From Glomus cerebriforme (taxonomy: Eukaryota > Glomeromycota > Glomeromycetes > Glomerales > Glomeraceae): DNA of 64,000 nt. The number at the start of each line of letters is the position of its first letter. Positions within the stretch are counted from its first letter, which is position 1. This document shows positions 33,801-46,084 of this stretch, one piece after another. The notes beneath the pieces were generated by a model. That model made no database searches. It was not told where the DNA came from and saw nothing but the letters and a program-made list of their open reading frames with translations. The position numbers and the translations under genes are program-made. The stretch is from contig QKYT01000224.1 in NCBI GenBank assembly GCA_003550305.1, positions 93,609-157,608 of the forward strand. Reading direction: 5' to 3'.

Positions 33801-36131
33801 AAACTCATAATTATTCTTAGCAAAATTTGTGAAAGTTCATCATCGAAAAGGACTTTTGCCTACAATTTTGGAAGATTTGCTCTCTGCACGCAAGAAAGCC
33901 AAAGCAGAATTAAAAATGGAAACAGATCCTTTTAAAAAAGCTGTTCTTGATGGACGTCAATTAGCTCTTAAGGTTTATAATTTCATATATTTAATATTTA
34001 ATAAACTTTTTCTTTAATTAAAAAGTACGGGACTAAACATTTGCTCATATAGATTAGTGCGAATTCTGTATATGGATTTACTGGTGCTACAGCTGGAAAA
34101 TTACCTTGTATCGAAATTTCAGCAAGTGTCACGGCTTATGGACGTCAAATGATCGAAAAGACGAAACAGGTTATGATTATTGATACTGTAGAGCTCTGAC
34201 ATTAAATGTCAGCGCTCTACGGTTGTTAGTGATTATGGCAACATCAGCTTTGAGAGTAGTTGAGTAGTTGGGTCATCTTGGTATCGTAATGTTAATTTAT
34301 ATGTATTACTTTTAGGAAGTGGAAAATCAATATACAATAGCCAAAGGGTATCAACATGATGCTCATGTTATTTACGGAGATACAGATTCTGTTATGGTAA
34401 AATTTGGGGTGGATAATTTAGTTGACGCCATGGCTTTAGGTAAATTTGTTCTTCAACAATTAATTTTTATTGGCAAATGATGATTTTTATTATTAACATA
34501 ATTTTTAATAGGGAGGGAAGCAGCAGACTATGTTACAAAGAAATTTGTCAAACCAATTAAATTAGAGTTCGAGAAAGTATATTTTCCATATTTATTAATA
34601 AATAAAAAGCGTTATGCTGGTTTATATTGGACAAATCCGGACAATTGGGATAAATTAGATACTAAAGGTATTGAGGTAAGCATTTGATTCAAAAATTTTG
34701 GTATGAAATTATTAAGCCATTATTCTTACTCTATTTTGAAATAGACTGTTAGGAGAGATAATTGTCTTCTCGTACAAAATGTGATAGAAACATGTTTGCG
34801 AAAAATGTTAATTGATCGTGATGTTTCTGGTGCCGAAGAGTGAGTATATTCACTATAATCATATTTCTTAATTTATTTATTTATGTTTAATCATATTTGT
34901 CCTTTCATAGATATGCTAAGAAAACAATTTCAGATTTACTTCAAAATAAAATTGACATGTCACAATTGGTTATTACAAAAGCCTTAAGTAAATCAGGTGA
35001 ATATTTTTGATAATTAAACATTATCATTTTTGTGAAATTTTTTAATTTTTGTTCATTTATTAATTATACCATATCTAGATTATTCAGCTAAACAACCACA
35101 CCACGAATTGGCAGAACGCATGCGCAAACGTGATGCTGGTAAGTAAATATTGATAAATTCTCTAAAAATTCAACAATGTTTAATAATAATAATAATAATA
35201 ATAATAAAGGTTCCGCACCAACACTTGGCGATCGGGTCGCTTATGTCATAGTAAAAAGTACTAAAGGTAACAAATTTAAATTCGATTGACCCTTTTTTAC
35301 TATTTGAAAATTGACATATTATTTGATAAGGCGCTGCTGCTTATGAAAAGTCAGAAGATCCAATATATGTTCTTGAAAATAATATTCCTATTGATACCAA
35401 CTATTATTTGGAGAATCAATTATCTAAGCCGTTATTACGAATTTTTGAACCAGTTCTTGGTGAAAAAGCTCAGTCTTTACGTGAGTAGTGATTGTAATTT
35501 GTAATGCTTAACTGAATAAGTTGTATAGTAATCTTCAATATTTATTATCAAGTTGCTGGTGATCATACTCGCGTCGTTCAAATTGCAACACCAACAATTG
35601 GCGGATTGATGAAATTTGCCGTAAAGACGGCTACATGTTTAGGATGTAAAACTCCTCTATCAAAAAATGGTAAGTCCGCAATATATAAAGTCGAAAATAA
35701 TAACACTTTAAATTCTCTTACACTTTTAATAATTATAGACACTGCAGTGTGTCGACATTGTAAACCAAAATTGGGTGAATTATATCAGCGACAGGTAACT
35801 TTTATTTCTGGTTTGTTTTATTATAAGATTATAAGAGCATTATCATAACCATAATATCCAATTGGTAGCTCGACTCTGTAAATAAGCTTGAGGTTCATTT
35901 TGCTAGATTATGGACTCAATGTCAAAGATGTCAAGGCAGCTTACATCAAGATATTCTTTGTAGTTCAAGAGATTGCCCTATATGGTACGAATCAAGATCT
36001 ATATTTGATTATATCTTTTTTTTTTAATTAACGCTAATGAATTAACTTTTGGCAGGTATATGAGGAAAAAAGCTCAAAAGGATGTTCAAGATGCAACTAA
36101 GCTTCTTGAAAGGTTCAATCATGCTTGGTGA
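30801..36131 (+). CDS. POL3: DNA polymerase delta catalytic subunit
   Basis: Twenty-eight exons (first 30801-30876, last 36056-36131) join in phase to 1036 codons, near the usual length for Pol3/POLD1. Family B motifs appear in order: exonuclease [12 protein letters not shown], Exo [14 protein letters not shown], motif [18 protein letters not shown], motif B around [18 protein letters not shown], and motif [14 protein letters not shown]-terminal CysA (CLGC ... CRHC) and CysB (CQRC ... CSSRDC) follow; CysB holds the [4Fe-4S] cluster that binds the B subunit. It is the replicative lagging-strand polymerase with 3'-5' proofreading. All catalytic acidic residues seem present. Odd: introns 5 and 11 are U12-type AT-AC, intron 9 is GC-AG, and intron 12 carries a foldback MITE. 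ACGCGT boxes flank the start. Confidence 0.95.
30889..30894. promoter_or_regulatory. Second ACGCGT, in intron 1 of polymerase delta
   Basis: ACGCGT 12 nt inside intron 1, in GCGAAAAAACGCGTTA, which also resembles an SCB/E2F-type GCGAAA site. Two MCB words within 170 bp around the start strengthen the idea of G1/S control. Confidence 0.4.
31566..31643 (+). other. U12-type AT-AC intron 5 of polymerase delta (78 nt)
   Basis: Donor ATATCCTTT matches the U12 AT-AC 5' splice site. The branch site TCCTTGAC (31627-31634) lies 10 nt before the terminal AC. Splicing joins AGA-C to GC-CTC so the frame continues NAARRLIDDG; without it a TAA follows within three codons of the donor, and no GT-AG pair restores the frame. 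Confidence 0.88.
32334..32403 (+). other. GC-AG intron 9 of polymerase delta (70 nt)
   Basis: The donor is GAG|GCATGT and the acceptor TTAATAG|GTA, giving [13 protein letters not shown], the expected exonuclease-domain sequence. No GT donor keeps the frame. Confidence 0.85.
32671..32740 (+). other. U12-type AT-AC intron 11 of polymerase delta (70 nt)
   Basis: Donor ATATCCTTTT, branch site TTCTTAAC (32723-32730, branch A about 11 nt from the end), terminal AC. Splicing joins ATC-A to AT-CTT and gives [13 protein letters not shown], the expected conserved polymerase segment. Reading through meets TAA. Confidence 0.88.
32861..33026. mobile_element. Foldback MITE in polymerase delta intron 12 (166 bp)
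   Basis: ATGGGGGGTG near the left edge (about 32868) and its complement CACCCCCCAT near the right edge (33017-33025) are inverted. The insert is flanked by the 11-bp direct repeat TACAATCGTAA (32850-32860 and 33027-33037). An 8-11-bp duplication is typical of Mutator-like elements. The intron is 267 nt against about 70 for its neighbours, as expected from an insertion. Confidence 0.6.
34188..34220. repeat. Hairpin inside polymerase delta intron 17
   Basis: GTAGAGCTCTGACATT and AATGTCAGCGCTCTAC pair at 15 of 16 positions around a one-base loop, within the 146-nt intron 34170-34315. Could be a tiny foldback insertion. Confidence 0.6.
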
Positions 36132-37102
36132 AATTAAAATACTTTTGATAAAAAAAAAATATGTAAATATGTTACAAATGTCATATATCAAAGTGTTTAT
36201 ATTACCTATATACTCAAAAGTAAACAAATTTATCATTGCTATAATGAAAAATTACATATATCTTGAAATATTACTGTCTTATTTTGTTGTAAAATCAAGA
36301 ATTGCGATGCTTTAGTTAATATAACCTGTATAGGAAAATGATCCATCGTTTCATATTTAAGTGAATTAAATAGTTGTAATTATCGTAACTGACTCTGCAA
36401 TCTGCATTACAATTTTTTATGTTCTTATTGGGTTTGATTATAACAATTAGGCATTAAGGAAGTGTTGGCATTTATTTTGCGAATACTGGATAATTAATTG
36501 ATCGGATACAAATTCGTACTCAAGGATTGTTTTATTGAATTTCTAGCAGACCAAACCAAGAATAAATAAACTTATTGAAAAAGATATTTCCAAAAACAAT
36601 CTGAATGCAATCAAGTCACTGAAAAAGGCACATACAATCGCTTTTATGTGAAAAGGGTGAGCGAGGCAATTTGAGCGAAAACACTGCTTCCTAAGGAAAG
36701 TATTAAGAACTTTTTTTAAGCGGGAAATAAACAAGCAAATTAAACACAATATCAAAAATTAATTAGAAACTTATTTAGCAAACAAAGGAAATTCTCTCGC
36801 CTAATTAAAGCTAAATAATAAAAAAAAAAACCTAACCAATGAAAAATTCAAATGCTTATGGATAAGAAAAGGAAAGCGAATCAAATTCAAAGAGACCAAT
36901 TTATTGGTTTCTCTAAATACATTTTGTATAGAGTAGTAAATAACATCACGAGGTTCTTCAAACTTAGCTCGACAAAATATGATCGACCCATCGACGAATT
37001 ATCACATGAACTATACGTAACATCTGTTATTGGCCATAGTCATTGCTTGAGCTGTTCTTCCATTTCTAATAAAAAAATAATTTTATATTAAATAATTGAA
37101 AT
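36132..37102. other. Intergenic, polymerase delta 3' end to BRO1 promoter
   Basis: No gene seen; small open frames here (36082-36315, 36543-36755, 36852-37091) have no introns, motifs or codon character of the neighbours. GCGGGAAA occurs at about 36720. Confidence 0.4.
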
Positions 37103-40100
37103 ATGAACCAAAGTCCAACAATTCATGTGCCAACAAAAAGAACAGACGAGGTTGACTGGGCAAACCCTCTTAAGAGATATATTCAGACAACATATCAAGA
37201 GGATCCAGAAAAATATGCAGACGAAGCTAATTCAATTCACCGTCTAAGACAGGATATGAGAGGTGCCGGTAAAGACATAACTGGAAGAGATTTATTATAT
37301 CGATATTATGGTCAATTAGAGTTACTTGATTTACGGTTTCCCGTTGATGAAAACCATATTAGGATTTCCTTCACTTGGTATTAAGTATTTTCCATTAATT
37401 ATGAAAACTTTGCGAAAGATTTTTTTTTGATTATTTGATGCAAATTATCATGAAATTTTTAGGTATGATGCCTTTACTCTTAAGGCCACTTCTCAGTTTT
37501 CGCTTGCATATGAAAAAGCAAGCACAATTTTTAATATTGCCTCTGTCTTATCTGCAATTGCTGCTACTCAGAATCGATCTGAACCTGAAGGTTTAAAACG
37601 CGCTTTCAATTTTTTCCAAGCGTCTGCTGGGATGTATACCTATATTAATGATAACTTTTTGCACGCTCCTTCGACTGATTTGAGTCGTGATACTGTAAAA
37701 CTGCTTTCACAACTAATGCTTACACAAGCCCAAGAGTGTTTCTTAGAACAGAGTTTAGTAAAAAATAAACCTGCTTTAATAGCTAAATTAGCCGCTCAAG
37801 CTGGTTGGTCTTATGGGAACATTGTCGAAAATATGGGTGATCTTATAAGTCGTAGCGTATTTGACAGGAGTTGGCTGACGGTTTGTCAGGTACAGCATAA
37901 ATATATTATAATATTACGTGTATCAAAATTGCAGTAACCTAATTAATTTGACTTTGCTTCAGATAAAACAAAAATATCTTGCGTCTATTGCGCAATATCA
38001 AAAATCTTTGGCTTGTGAAGGGGAGGGTAAATATGGGGAATGTGTTTGTCGCCTCAGTGTTGCGGAGACTTTGGCTAAAGAAGCAAATAAACTTTCCAAC
38101 AATTTTGTATCATCCTTTTCACCAACTGTAACTCAAACTCTTCCTCCTGATGCTGCAACTTCGTTACAAGATCTCACAAAGTCAAATCTTGCACTGATCA
38201 GTGAGAAAAATAATTCTGCTACAAAGGATAATGATATGGTGTATCATGAAGCTGTTCCACAAGAAAGTGTTATTCCACCTATAGATAAATTGAATGCAGT
38301 TAAGCAAATGCCAATACAAGATTTATATGGACATAATGAGATTCAAAAAGTTATTGGTCAAGATATTTTCCAACGTCTTATTCCATTATCAGTTCATGAA
38401 TCTGCATCCTTATATTCAGAAGAAAAGGCTAAAATGGTTCGTAGTGAAACTGAGAGGTGTGATGTTTCGAATGGTGAATTAGAAGCTGCTTTAGAATATA
38501 TGAAATTACCGGGAGCGCTCGTAAAATTTAAGACCAATAGTAATAATGAATCTCGATATTTAAATGAGTTGGCGTCACCCACGTCTGAAGTTAAACAGTG
38601 GGCTCAATTGATAAAAACAGAGGAACAAAAGGATACAATTAAAGATTTACAAATGACTTTAAATGGCTTAAAAAGCAAAGCGAAGGAAGTTTTAGAAGAA
38701 GTTTCTTTAACATTAGAGAAAGAACAACGAGATTATGATGGGATGAAGGTAAGGTATTTATGTAACTCAGTTTCCTCATTCTTAAATTTTTAAAAATAAT
38801 AACATATATACACAACTATTTATATACATTTGATAGGCAAAATATGGTGATTTATGGACACAATCTCCATCAAAAACAGTTTTTCGTCAAGATTTGCTTG
38901 ATCATATTGAGTCACTTGAAAAAGCTGCAAATTCCGATCAACATTTGCTTCAAAGATATAATCAATATTTGAGTGATATTATGATTTTACAAACAGGCGA
39001 AAATAGTGATGATTTAGAAAAAATATTTGCGGAGGCATTAGCATCTCCTAACAATGATACATTTGTGGGCGGTAGAAGAGTAAGCAACGCAGAAAGTTTA
39101 TTGGATGTAGATACGTCGAAATCTGAAGAGGACATTAATACTAAATTACATAAAATCGAAGAATGTTTAAGTAATTTAAATAAAGTTAGGAAAGAACGAA
39201 TGGATACATTGAATGATTTAAAGGAAAAGGTTAAAAATATTATTATATCATTAATGAAAAATGTTCCCATTTATTTATTATTATATTTTTTATTTAGACA
39301 CATCAAGATGATATATCTCATCTTTTAATCCTCAATAAGAAGTCACAAAATATTGAACCACAACTTTTTGCAACTGAGCTTGAAAAGTTTTCCCCATATC
39401 GTAATCGCATAACTGCCAGTATTCATCATCAGCAAGCTTTATTACAAGATTTGACAGCTAATTTCAAAAGCTTAATGGAAGGTGATGAAGCAAAAACATT
39501 GCAAACACGATGGGATCATGCTGAACGGAGAAGAAGAGAGGTTTGTGATCGGTTGAGAAAAGCAAAAGACAGTTACCTTGAGGTTAAAGAAGGCTTGAGG
39601 TAAGGAGTCTTTTAGATTTTCAGCTATATGAACTTTCTTTTTGTGTCATTTAAATGATAAATATATAATTACGATAAAATTTATAGGAAGGGAGTTCAAT
39701 TTTACGTTGATTTGACTGAACTTATTGAAAATCTTTCCAAAAATTTACGTCAATATGCAATATCTCGCCAACAAGAACATAATGAATTATTACAATCTCT
39801 TCAAGCTCAAGAACAGCAAAGAATCAACAATCAAATAAATAGTTTAATAACACCAAGCGCACCCTCTTCTAACCAAGTGATAAGCAATTATGACTCTATA
39901 TCTCAATTGACAGAGGAAACAAATAAATTATTAATTAGCGATAGAAATTTAAACACTTCAAGTTTGGCCACAGTACCACAGGCTCAATCTAGTGGTACGA
40001 ATCTCTATAATACGACACCTCAATCCTATGTACCAAGTACATCATCACCTATTCGAAAAGATTCATATCTAAATGCTTCACCAACTTATTCCGTTCCTAT

Positions 40101-41423
40101 GGCTCCTCCAAAACCATCTGCACCACCGTCTTTAACAAGTTCGGGGTCTCTTAATAATTATTCAACCGGTTCTTCACAAAGATCTACTACTTTTTCTCAA
40201 CCTCCTTCGACATATATGACAAACCCTTCCTCTCCAAAATCTCAAGGTCCGCCTGTACCTCCTCTACCTACTGGATATCAACACCAGAATCATATGTATA
40301 ATTCATATCCATCTGCATCATTACCAGCAATTTCTCAATATACACAACAGCTACAACCACCACAACTACAACCACCACAGCTACAACCACCGTCACGACA
40401 GCTACAACAACTTCCGCCACAGCTACAACAACCACCACCACAACTACAACAACCTCCGCAACAGTTACAACAACCACCGCCACAGTTACAACAACCACCA
40501 CCACAGTTACAACAACCACCACCACAGCTACAACAACCACCACCACAGNNNNNNNNNNNNNNNNNNNNNNNNNNNNNNNNNNNNNNNNNNNNNNNNNNNN
40601 NNNNNNNNNNNNNNNNNNNNNNNNNNNNNNNNNNNNNNNNNNNNNNNNNNNNNNNNNNNNNNNNNNNNNNNNNNNNNNNNNNNNNNNNNNNNNNNNNNNN
40701 NNNNNNNNNNNNNNNNNNNNNNNNNNACAGTTACAACAACCTCCGCAACAGCTACAACAACAGTTACAGCAAGCTCCGCAACAGCTACAACAACAATTAC
40801 AACAACCTCCGCAACAGTTACATCAACTTCCGCAACACCTACATCAACCTTCGCAACAGTTACAACAACCTCCACAACTTCAGCAAACTTATCAACGTCA
40901 ACAGTTTCATACTTATCAGCAACATGTACCGCCTCTAACACCTTCTCAGCAGTCCTCTCAACAGTCGAGACCATCAAATGCATATGTTGTACAATCACAT
41001 CAAACACCTTCACAATCAATGCAGCCGGCGAATTTCCAATACTCACAACCACCAACAAATTTCATGTCCCCACCTTCACAGCAACAACAGTTGTCCGCTC
41101 ATAATTTCCAACCGTCATTTGATAATTTTGCTCATCAGATACCATCGACAAATCAACTCTATACTGGCCAACCATCATTGGGAAATCAATATCAACAACC
41201 ACAATATTCTGGATCTCAATCTCAAGGATTCAATAATCCTCCTCAAGTTCAACAAACATCTTATCGGCCTCCCACTTCAGTAGTACAACAAAGTAATTAT
41301 CAATCTAATATGCAACAATCACAAGGGAGTGTGCCTAATTCTGTTCAACAAGGTTATTCTCATCACCAACAGGCTCAACAACAAGCTCAATCACAAAATA
41401 AGCCATTTAACTTGTTAGATTGA
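37103..41423 (+). CDS. BRO1: BRO1/ALIX-type ESCRT accessory protein
   Basis: Six exons: 37103-37377, 37463-37889, 37963-38748, 38837-39229, 39298-39599 and 39687-41423. The N-terminal roughly 390 residues form a BRO1 domain (VDWANPLKRYIQ, LRQDMRGAGKD, LLSQLMLTQAQECFLEQSL, IKQKYLASIAQYQKSLACEG). Next comes a helical V-domain region (to about residue 740), then a long Pro/Gln-rich C-terminus with repeated LQQPPPQ units and a terminal KPFNLLD. Bro1 acts at endosomes with ESCRT-III (Snf7) and recruits the deubiquitinase for cargo sorting; the paralogue Rim20 shares the domain, but the long P/Q tail favours Bro1. An N gap (40549-40726) lies inside the repeat and its length is not a multiple of three net of frame, so the sequence before and after is out of step as assembled. 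Confidence 0.9.
40349..40900 (+). repeat. Pro/Gln minisatellite in BRO1 with assembly gap
   Basis: CAACCACCACCACAGCTACA-type units of 15-24 bp encode (L)QQPP(P)Q. The N run at 40549-40726 marks a collapsed or unresolved part. The last complete CAG before the gap (40546) and the first after it (40728) differ by 182, so true length differs from the 178 N by one or two modulo three. Confidence 0.9.
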
Positions 41424-41959
41424 AATAAATTATTATATTTGTTTCATGGTTTCATGAATAGTTAGAATAATACAATGTGTATTCTGATTGGTTGTTTTTA
41501 TTAGTTTTTATTATATAGAATCCTCTATTTATTTTTATTTGTATACTATCTTTATTAGGAAAATTACATCATTTATAATTAATAAAATAAATATATATTT
41601 TTTTTTCATAAGTGCGCAAAATAATAATACAATAAAAAGTATACTCTAAATATTTTTTTGTTTTTTAAATTTAAATAATCTATACACAAAAATAATACAC
41701 AAAAAATAAAATGAAATAAAATGAAAAATTGTGATGATATGGAAAATTGTTTAAATAAAAATGATTTTTTTTTAAAGAAAAAAGGAAAGACTAATACAAA
41801 TATTTAAGAAACCAGCTCTTTAATATAAGAGATTTGTTTTTTTAAAGAAATAATTGTTGATTTTTAGCTTTAAAAGCAATAATATGAAATATGCAAAATT
41901 ATCTCTAATTATTCTAAATAAATAAATAAATAAATATTTATTCATATCGAAAATGAAAA
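41424..41959. other. Convergent 3' flanks
   Basis: BRO1 and the minus-strand disordered-protein gene end toward each other; AT-rich with AATAAA words on both strands. No gene seen. Confidence 0.5.
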
Positions 41960-44900
41960 TTATTCATCAATATAAACATCAACACCAAGAGCTCTCATTA
42001 CTTGATCCAATTTTTCCTCAACGGTCATTCCACCAACAACACCAGTACCGCCGGCACCAACTTCACCACCATACACATAATGATTTTCTTCTTCTCTATC
42101 CAAATCAACACTTCCTAAACCTTTTGACATTTCTTCCAATAATTTTGGTAGTGGAACATCTTTAGCAATATACACACTTGTCCTTGGTATAAAATTTTCC
42201 TCACTATTTGATGAAGTTGTTGAAGCAATTGAATGCTTTTCATTAGTTAACCTATTTGGACTTGAACTAAGTGAAGGTAATGCATTAGGAGTTAAATATT
42301 GACCATGTTTTTGTTTAGCAAGAGAATGGGAAGAACTTGGAACATCGTCAGTATAATAATCTAAATGATCATTATTTGGTTGTTGATCATTAAAAGATAT
42401 TTGAGAAAGTTGATCATCTTCAAGGTCACGACCATAATTAAATCTACCAAAATCTTGCGGCCATACTTGAGAATAAGCATGATCATCACCATTATCAGCA
42501 CCGGCATAATAATAACTATAACGATCTTCCATGTCTTCACCACGTAAACCATTTACCACTTGCCATACATAAGAACCATCAGACATTTCTAATACTTCAA
42601 CATGTTGAGTTTCTAACTGTTGTCTCCTTGTTTTATTAGTGGTAGAATTGCTATCACCTTCGTCATCAGCACCTTCTTGATCGCTATAATCATAATAATC
42701 GTATATACTTTCACCGTAAGTACTATAAACACTTTTATTACCTATAGATTTCCTATTAAATTTACTTGAAGAAGATTTTAAAGAAGAAGCTATACTGGAT
42801 TTACTGGTGCGTTTTGAATTTTTTGATGCTACACTATTTCTATGAGGAGACGGTATGGGTGGTATTGGAATACCATAAGGTAATTCCATCGCATTTTTTG
42901 TATTAGGAGAAGGTATCGGAGTTGGAGGTCGATCACTTAATGAAACTTTTTGTATCGGAATACTTAATAAAGTTTGATTTCCGGCATTTTCATTTTCCTC
43001 ATCTTTTTCATCATCATTTGATGTATTTTTTGAAAGAAACCACTGACGACCATCAGAACCGACATGAATTTTTCCATCATCAAGATTAATTTTTTTCTTT
43101 TTTAATGCAGATTTTGGAGATGGAAGAATTGGAGTAGAAGGAACAGGATCTTCAGGTAAAGGAGGAAGATAAGGTTTTGTTATGATAATAGTACGACGAA
43201 TTACTTTATTATGATCATCATCAATAATATTATTTGTTTGAAGATGATTAGTATCACTACTTTTACTATTTCTACTACTACTTTTACTACTACGATTACT
43301 ATAATTATTAAATATAGACATCAAACGTGAAGAAGAAGCTTTACTATCTTTTGAATCTCTTTTATCATCACTGCCAGCATCAGACACACTATTTTGACTT
43401 CCAATAGAATTTTTTATACGACTTTTATCCGGTTGACGTAATGGATTCCTAGGAGATATAGGAGGAGGAGTACTCGTACTAGAAGGATAATCACTATATG
43501 GAGATATCGGACTACTTTGTAAACTTTCTGATTCATTTGGAATATCAACAGTAAGTGAAAGAGAAGATTGGGAGGATGGACGAGATTGATTATCACCTTT
43601 TTTATTACTGCTGTATCTCGTTACCATTTCTGCATGTCTTTTTAATGCATAAATATCATACAATGGTTGTTGTCCTGTCCATTTATCACTATTAATCGGA
43701 GTACTTGATCTATCACCTGGAATATAAACATCATCATCGTTGAATTTTTGCTGTTGTTCATTATTCATAATGAAAGTAAAATTATTCCTAATATCTTGTT
43801 TTAATTTATCATCGGGTTTATTATTTTCTCGTGTACTAAATGCACGCCTTTTTACAAAATCAAGCCCTCTTTTTTCATTATTAATAAATCTTTGATTTAA
43901 ATTTTCATCGGAAACAAATTTACGAGACAAATTTTCGTTAGAAGAACTGAATGACGTACGTTTCTTTCCAAATAAAGTAGATTCACTATCACTGGTGAAT
44001 ACATCTTTTATCCTCCTTAATGATTTACCAATACCAGTTTCACTTTCACGTTTTTTACGAAATTTATCGTCATCTAATTGTACTATTGGTATCGTTTTAA
44101 CATTAGATGATGTAGAAACCAATTGTGGTCCTGATATATTTTTTACACTTCTTTTTGACCATTTCCTCAACGGACTTTGTTTACTATTATAGAACTGATG
44201 TTGAGGTAGTAATGTTTGTTGTGGAATCACATTTTGAACTCTTCTCATGGCCATTACTTGATGAGCAATATCAGATTGACCAGATGCTATTAATGTGTCA
44301 GTGAGGGATAATGGAGGTGGTTGTGGTTTTGGTGGCGGAATTGTTCCTCCACGAGATGGTTTCTTTTGTAAATTCGTAGTATTCGAAGTAATATTTGACA
44401 TACTTATATTAGTCATATTCGAAACAGATAATTCTGGTTGAATCTCTGGTTGAATTTTAGATTTATTTTTCTCATTCTTTGTGGGTAATGATCCATTTTT
44501 GAGATACATTATTCCGGTTGCATTTGAATTTCTAATATCTTCTGCTTCATCATCACCTTCATTATTACTATCATTATTACTATTATTACTGTTATTACTA
44601 TTATTACTATTACTACTCATATCACTATTTGTGGTCTTTACTGTTCTAATTCTTTTCAGTGATGATCCTATTGTAGATGTAGTAGATGCTCTATCTGAAT
44701 TATAAATATTTTCATCTTCAATATACCTTAATGAATTAATACTAGGTGATTTTTTTATCTGTGATTCCATTTCATCTTCATCGTTGACTGATGATCCTCC
44801 AAACGAGCGAAGAGATGTTTGTGATAAATTTTGTGTGTTGTATAATGGAGAACTGGGAGAAAGACTTGAGGATGATTGAAGCTGAAGATTATATAATCCT

Positions 44901-46084
44901 TCCGATAATTTATCTAATGGAGAACGTGGTGATGAAGGTTGATATAATAAATCTTGTTCATTATTGTCGAAATTTGTTAATCGTGGTGACAATCCGTATG
45001 GTGAAGTATTTGTAGGTGAAATTTGTTGTGGTGATGATGTCGATTGCAATTGCACTAAATTTGGTAAAGATAATTGTGATGACGACATATTACTTTTAGA
45101 AAGTGTGGTAAATTCATTTTGAAATGAGTGTCCTTGTGGTACTTTTGATATTGACGGTGGTCGTGTTCTTGGTAGTTTAGGTCGATCCTTTGCTGGATTC
45201 ACTAATAATCCATTTGAGGATATCCTCCTTAAATTCTTTACATTTATAATTTCAAATTTATCGTTTTTATTAACGTTTTCAGTTTCATTAACGCTCTCCT
45301 TATTATAATTATCATAATTATTATTATTTACACTTGAAACATTAGCCGTACTTTGAATTTTAGTAGAAGAATCATAAAATTTTCTAGCATTTGACAAGAC
45401 TTCTTGATTATGATGATGATGATGATCATCATCATTATTATTATCATTATAATTATTATTATTTATTGATGATGCTGATACGGATGTTGGTGGAGTAATT
45501 GATAAAATTGTGGATGACGATTTTCCTGACATTGATTCTTCTTCACTTGGTATTTCCATCAAATTACTACTTAATGGGGATAGACCGGATGGAACTATAG
45601 CAGAAAAATAAAATATTAGATTAAAAATAAAAAGTATAACGCACGCGATGCATTAATTGATAATTCGTTTATAAATATAATATATCAATATTTTCTTACC
45701 TTTTATCTTTGATACTTCATTAGTGGTAGTGGTGGTGGTATTGATATCATTGTTATCATTAATTTGAGGTGAGATAAGAGGTTGTGAGTTATTATTATAA
45801 ATCCCTAGAGATTCTTGCGTAGTAGAAGATTTTGTCAATTTCGTTGACGTAGCATTATGATTGTTTGCTTTTTCTCCCCTACGCAATACACTAAACCGTT
45901 TCGTCAAAGTGGGAAGGATGAGAGAAGTACGAAAGTCTGAAGCAGGGAGAAGAGGAGGAAGTGAGGGTAGTTCTGGACCAGTATTACCAGTTGTGCTAGT
46001 TAAGATTTGTCTTTCGTTAGTAGTAGGTAAGTTATTATTATATTCTAGTTTTTTCAAATCTTGCTTTTTTCGAAAACGGTGCAT
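41960..46084 (-). CDS. Large disordered fungal protein, unknown function (1339 aa)
   Basis: Two exons, 46084-45700 and 45594-41960, join in phase (GT-AG intron) to 1339 codons. It is mostly Ser/Asn/Pro-rich and disordered. A few segments look conserved: N-terminal MHRFRKKQDL and DFRTSLILPTLTKRFSVLRR; central GIGKSLRRIKDVFTSDSEST and PLYDIYALKRHAEMVTRYS; C-terminal IHVGSDGRQWFLSKNTS, VEVLEMSDGSYVWQVVNGLRG and EEKLDQVMRALGVDVYIDE. I recall filamentous-fungal proteins with a similar MHRFR...DFRTSL start and suspect one conserved family, without known role. Short Asn, Ser and His/Asp runs follow trinucleotide repeats (for example at 44560-44620 and 45410-45440). The 60-75-codon frames on the opposite strand are shadows. 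Confidence 0.85.

Noticed and set aside
36852..37091. 79-codon frame just upstream of BRO1
   Set aside because: In the BRO1 promoter; BRO1 has a clear own ATG with the domain starting immediately after it.
40268..41058. Val-rich minus-strand open frames opposite BRO1
   Set aside because: They are the complement of the CAA/CCA-rich P/Q repeat; the plus strand has introns, domain matches and a natural stop.
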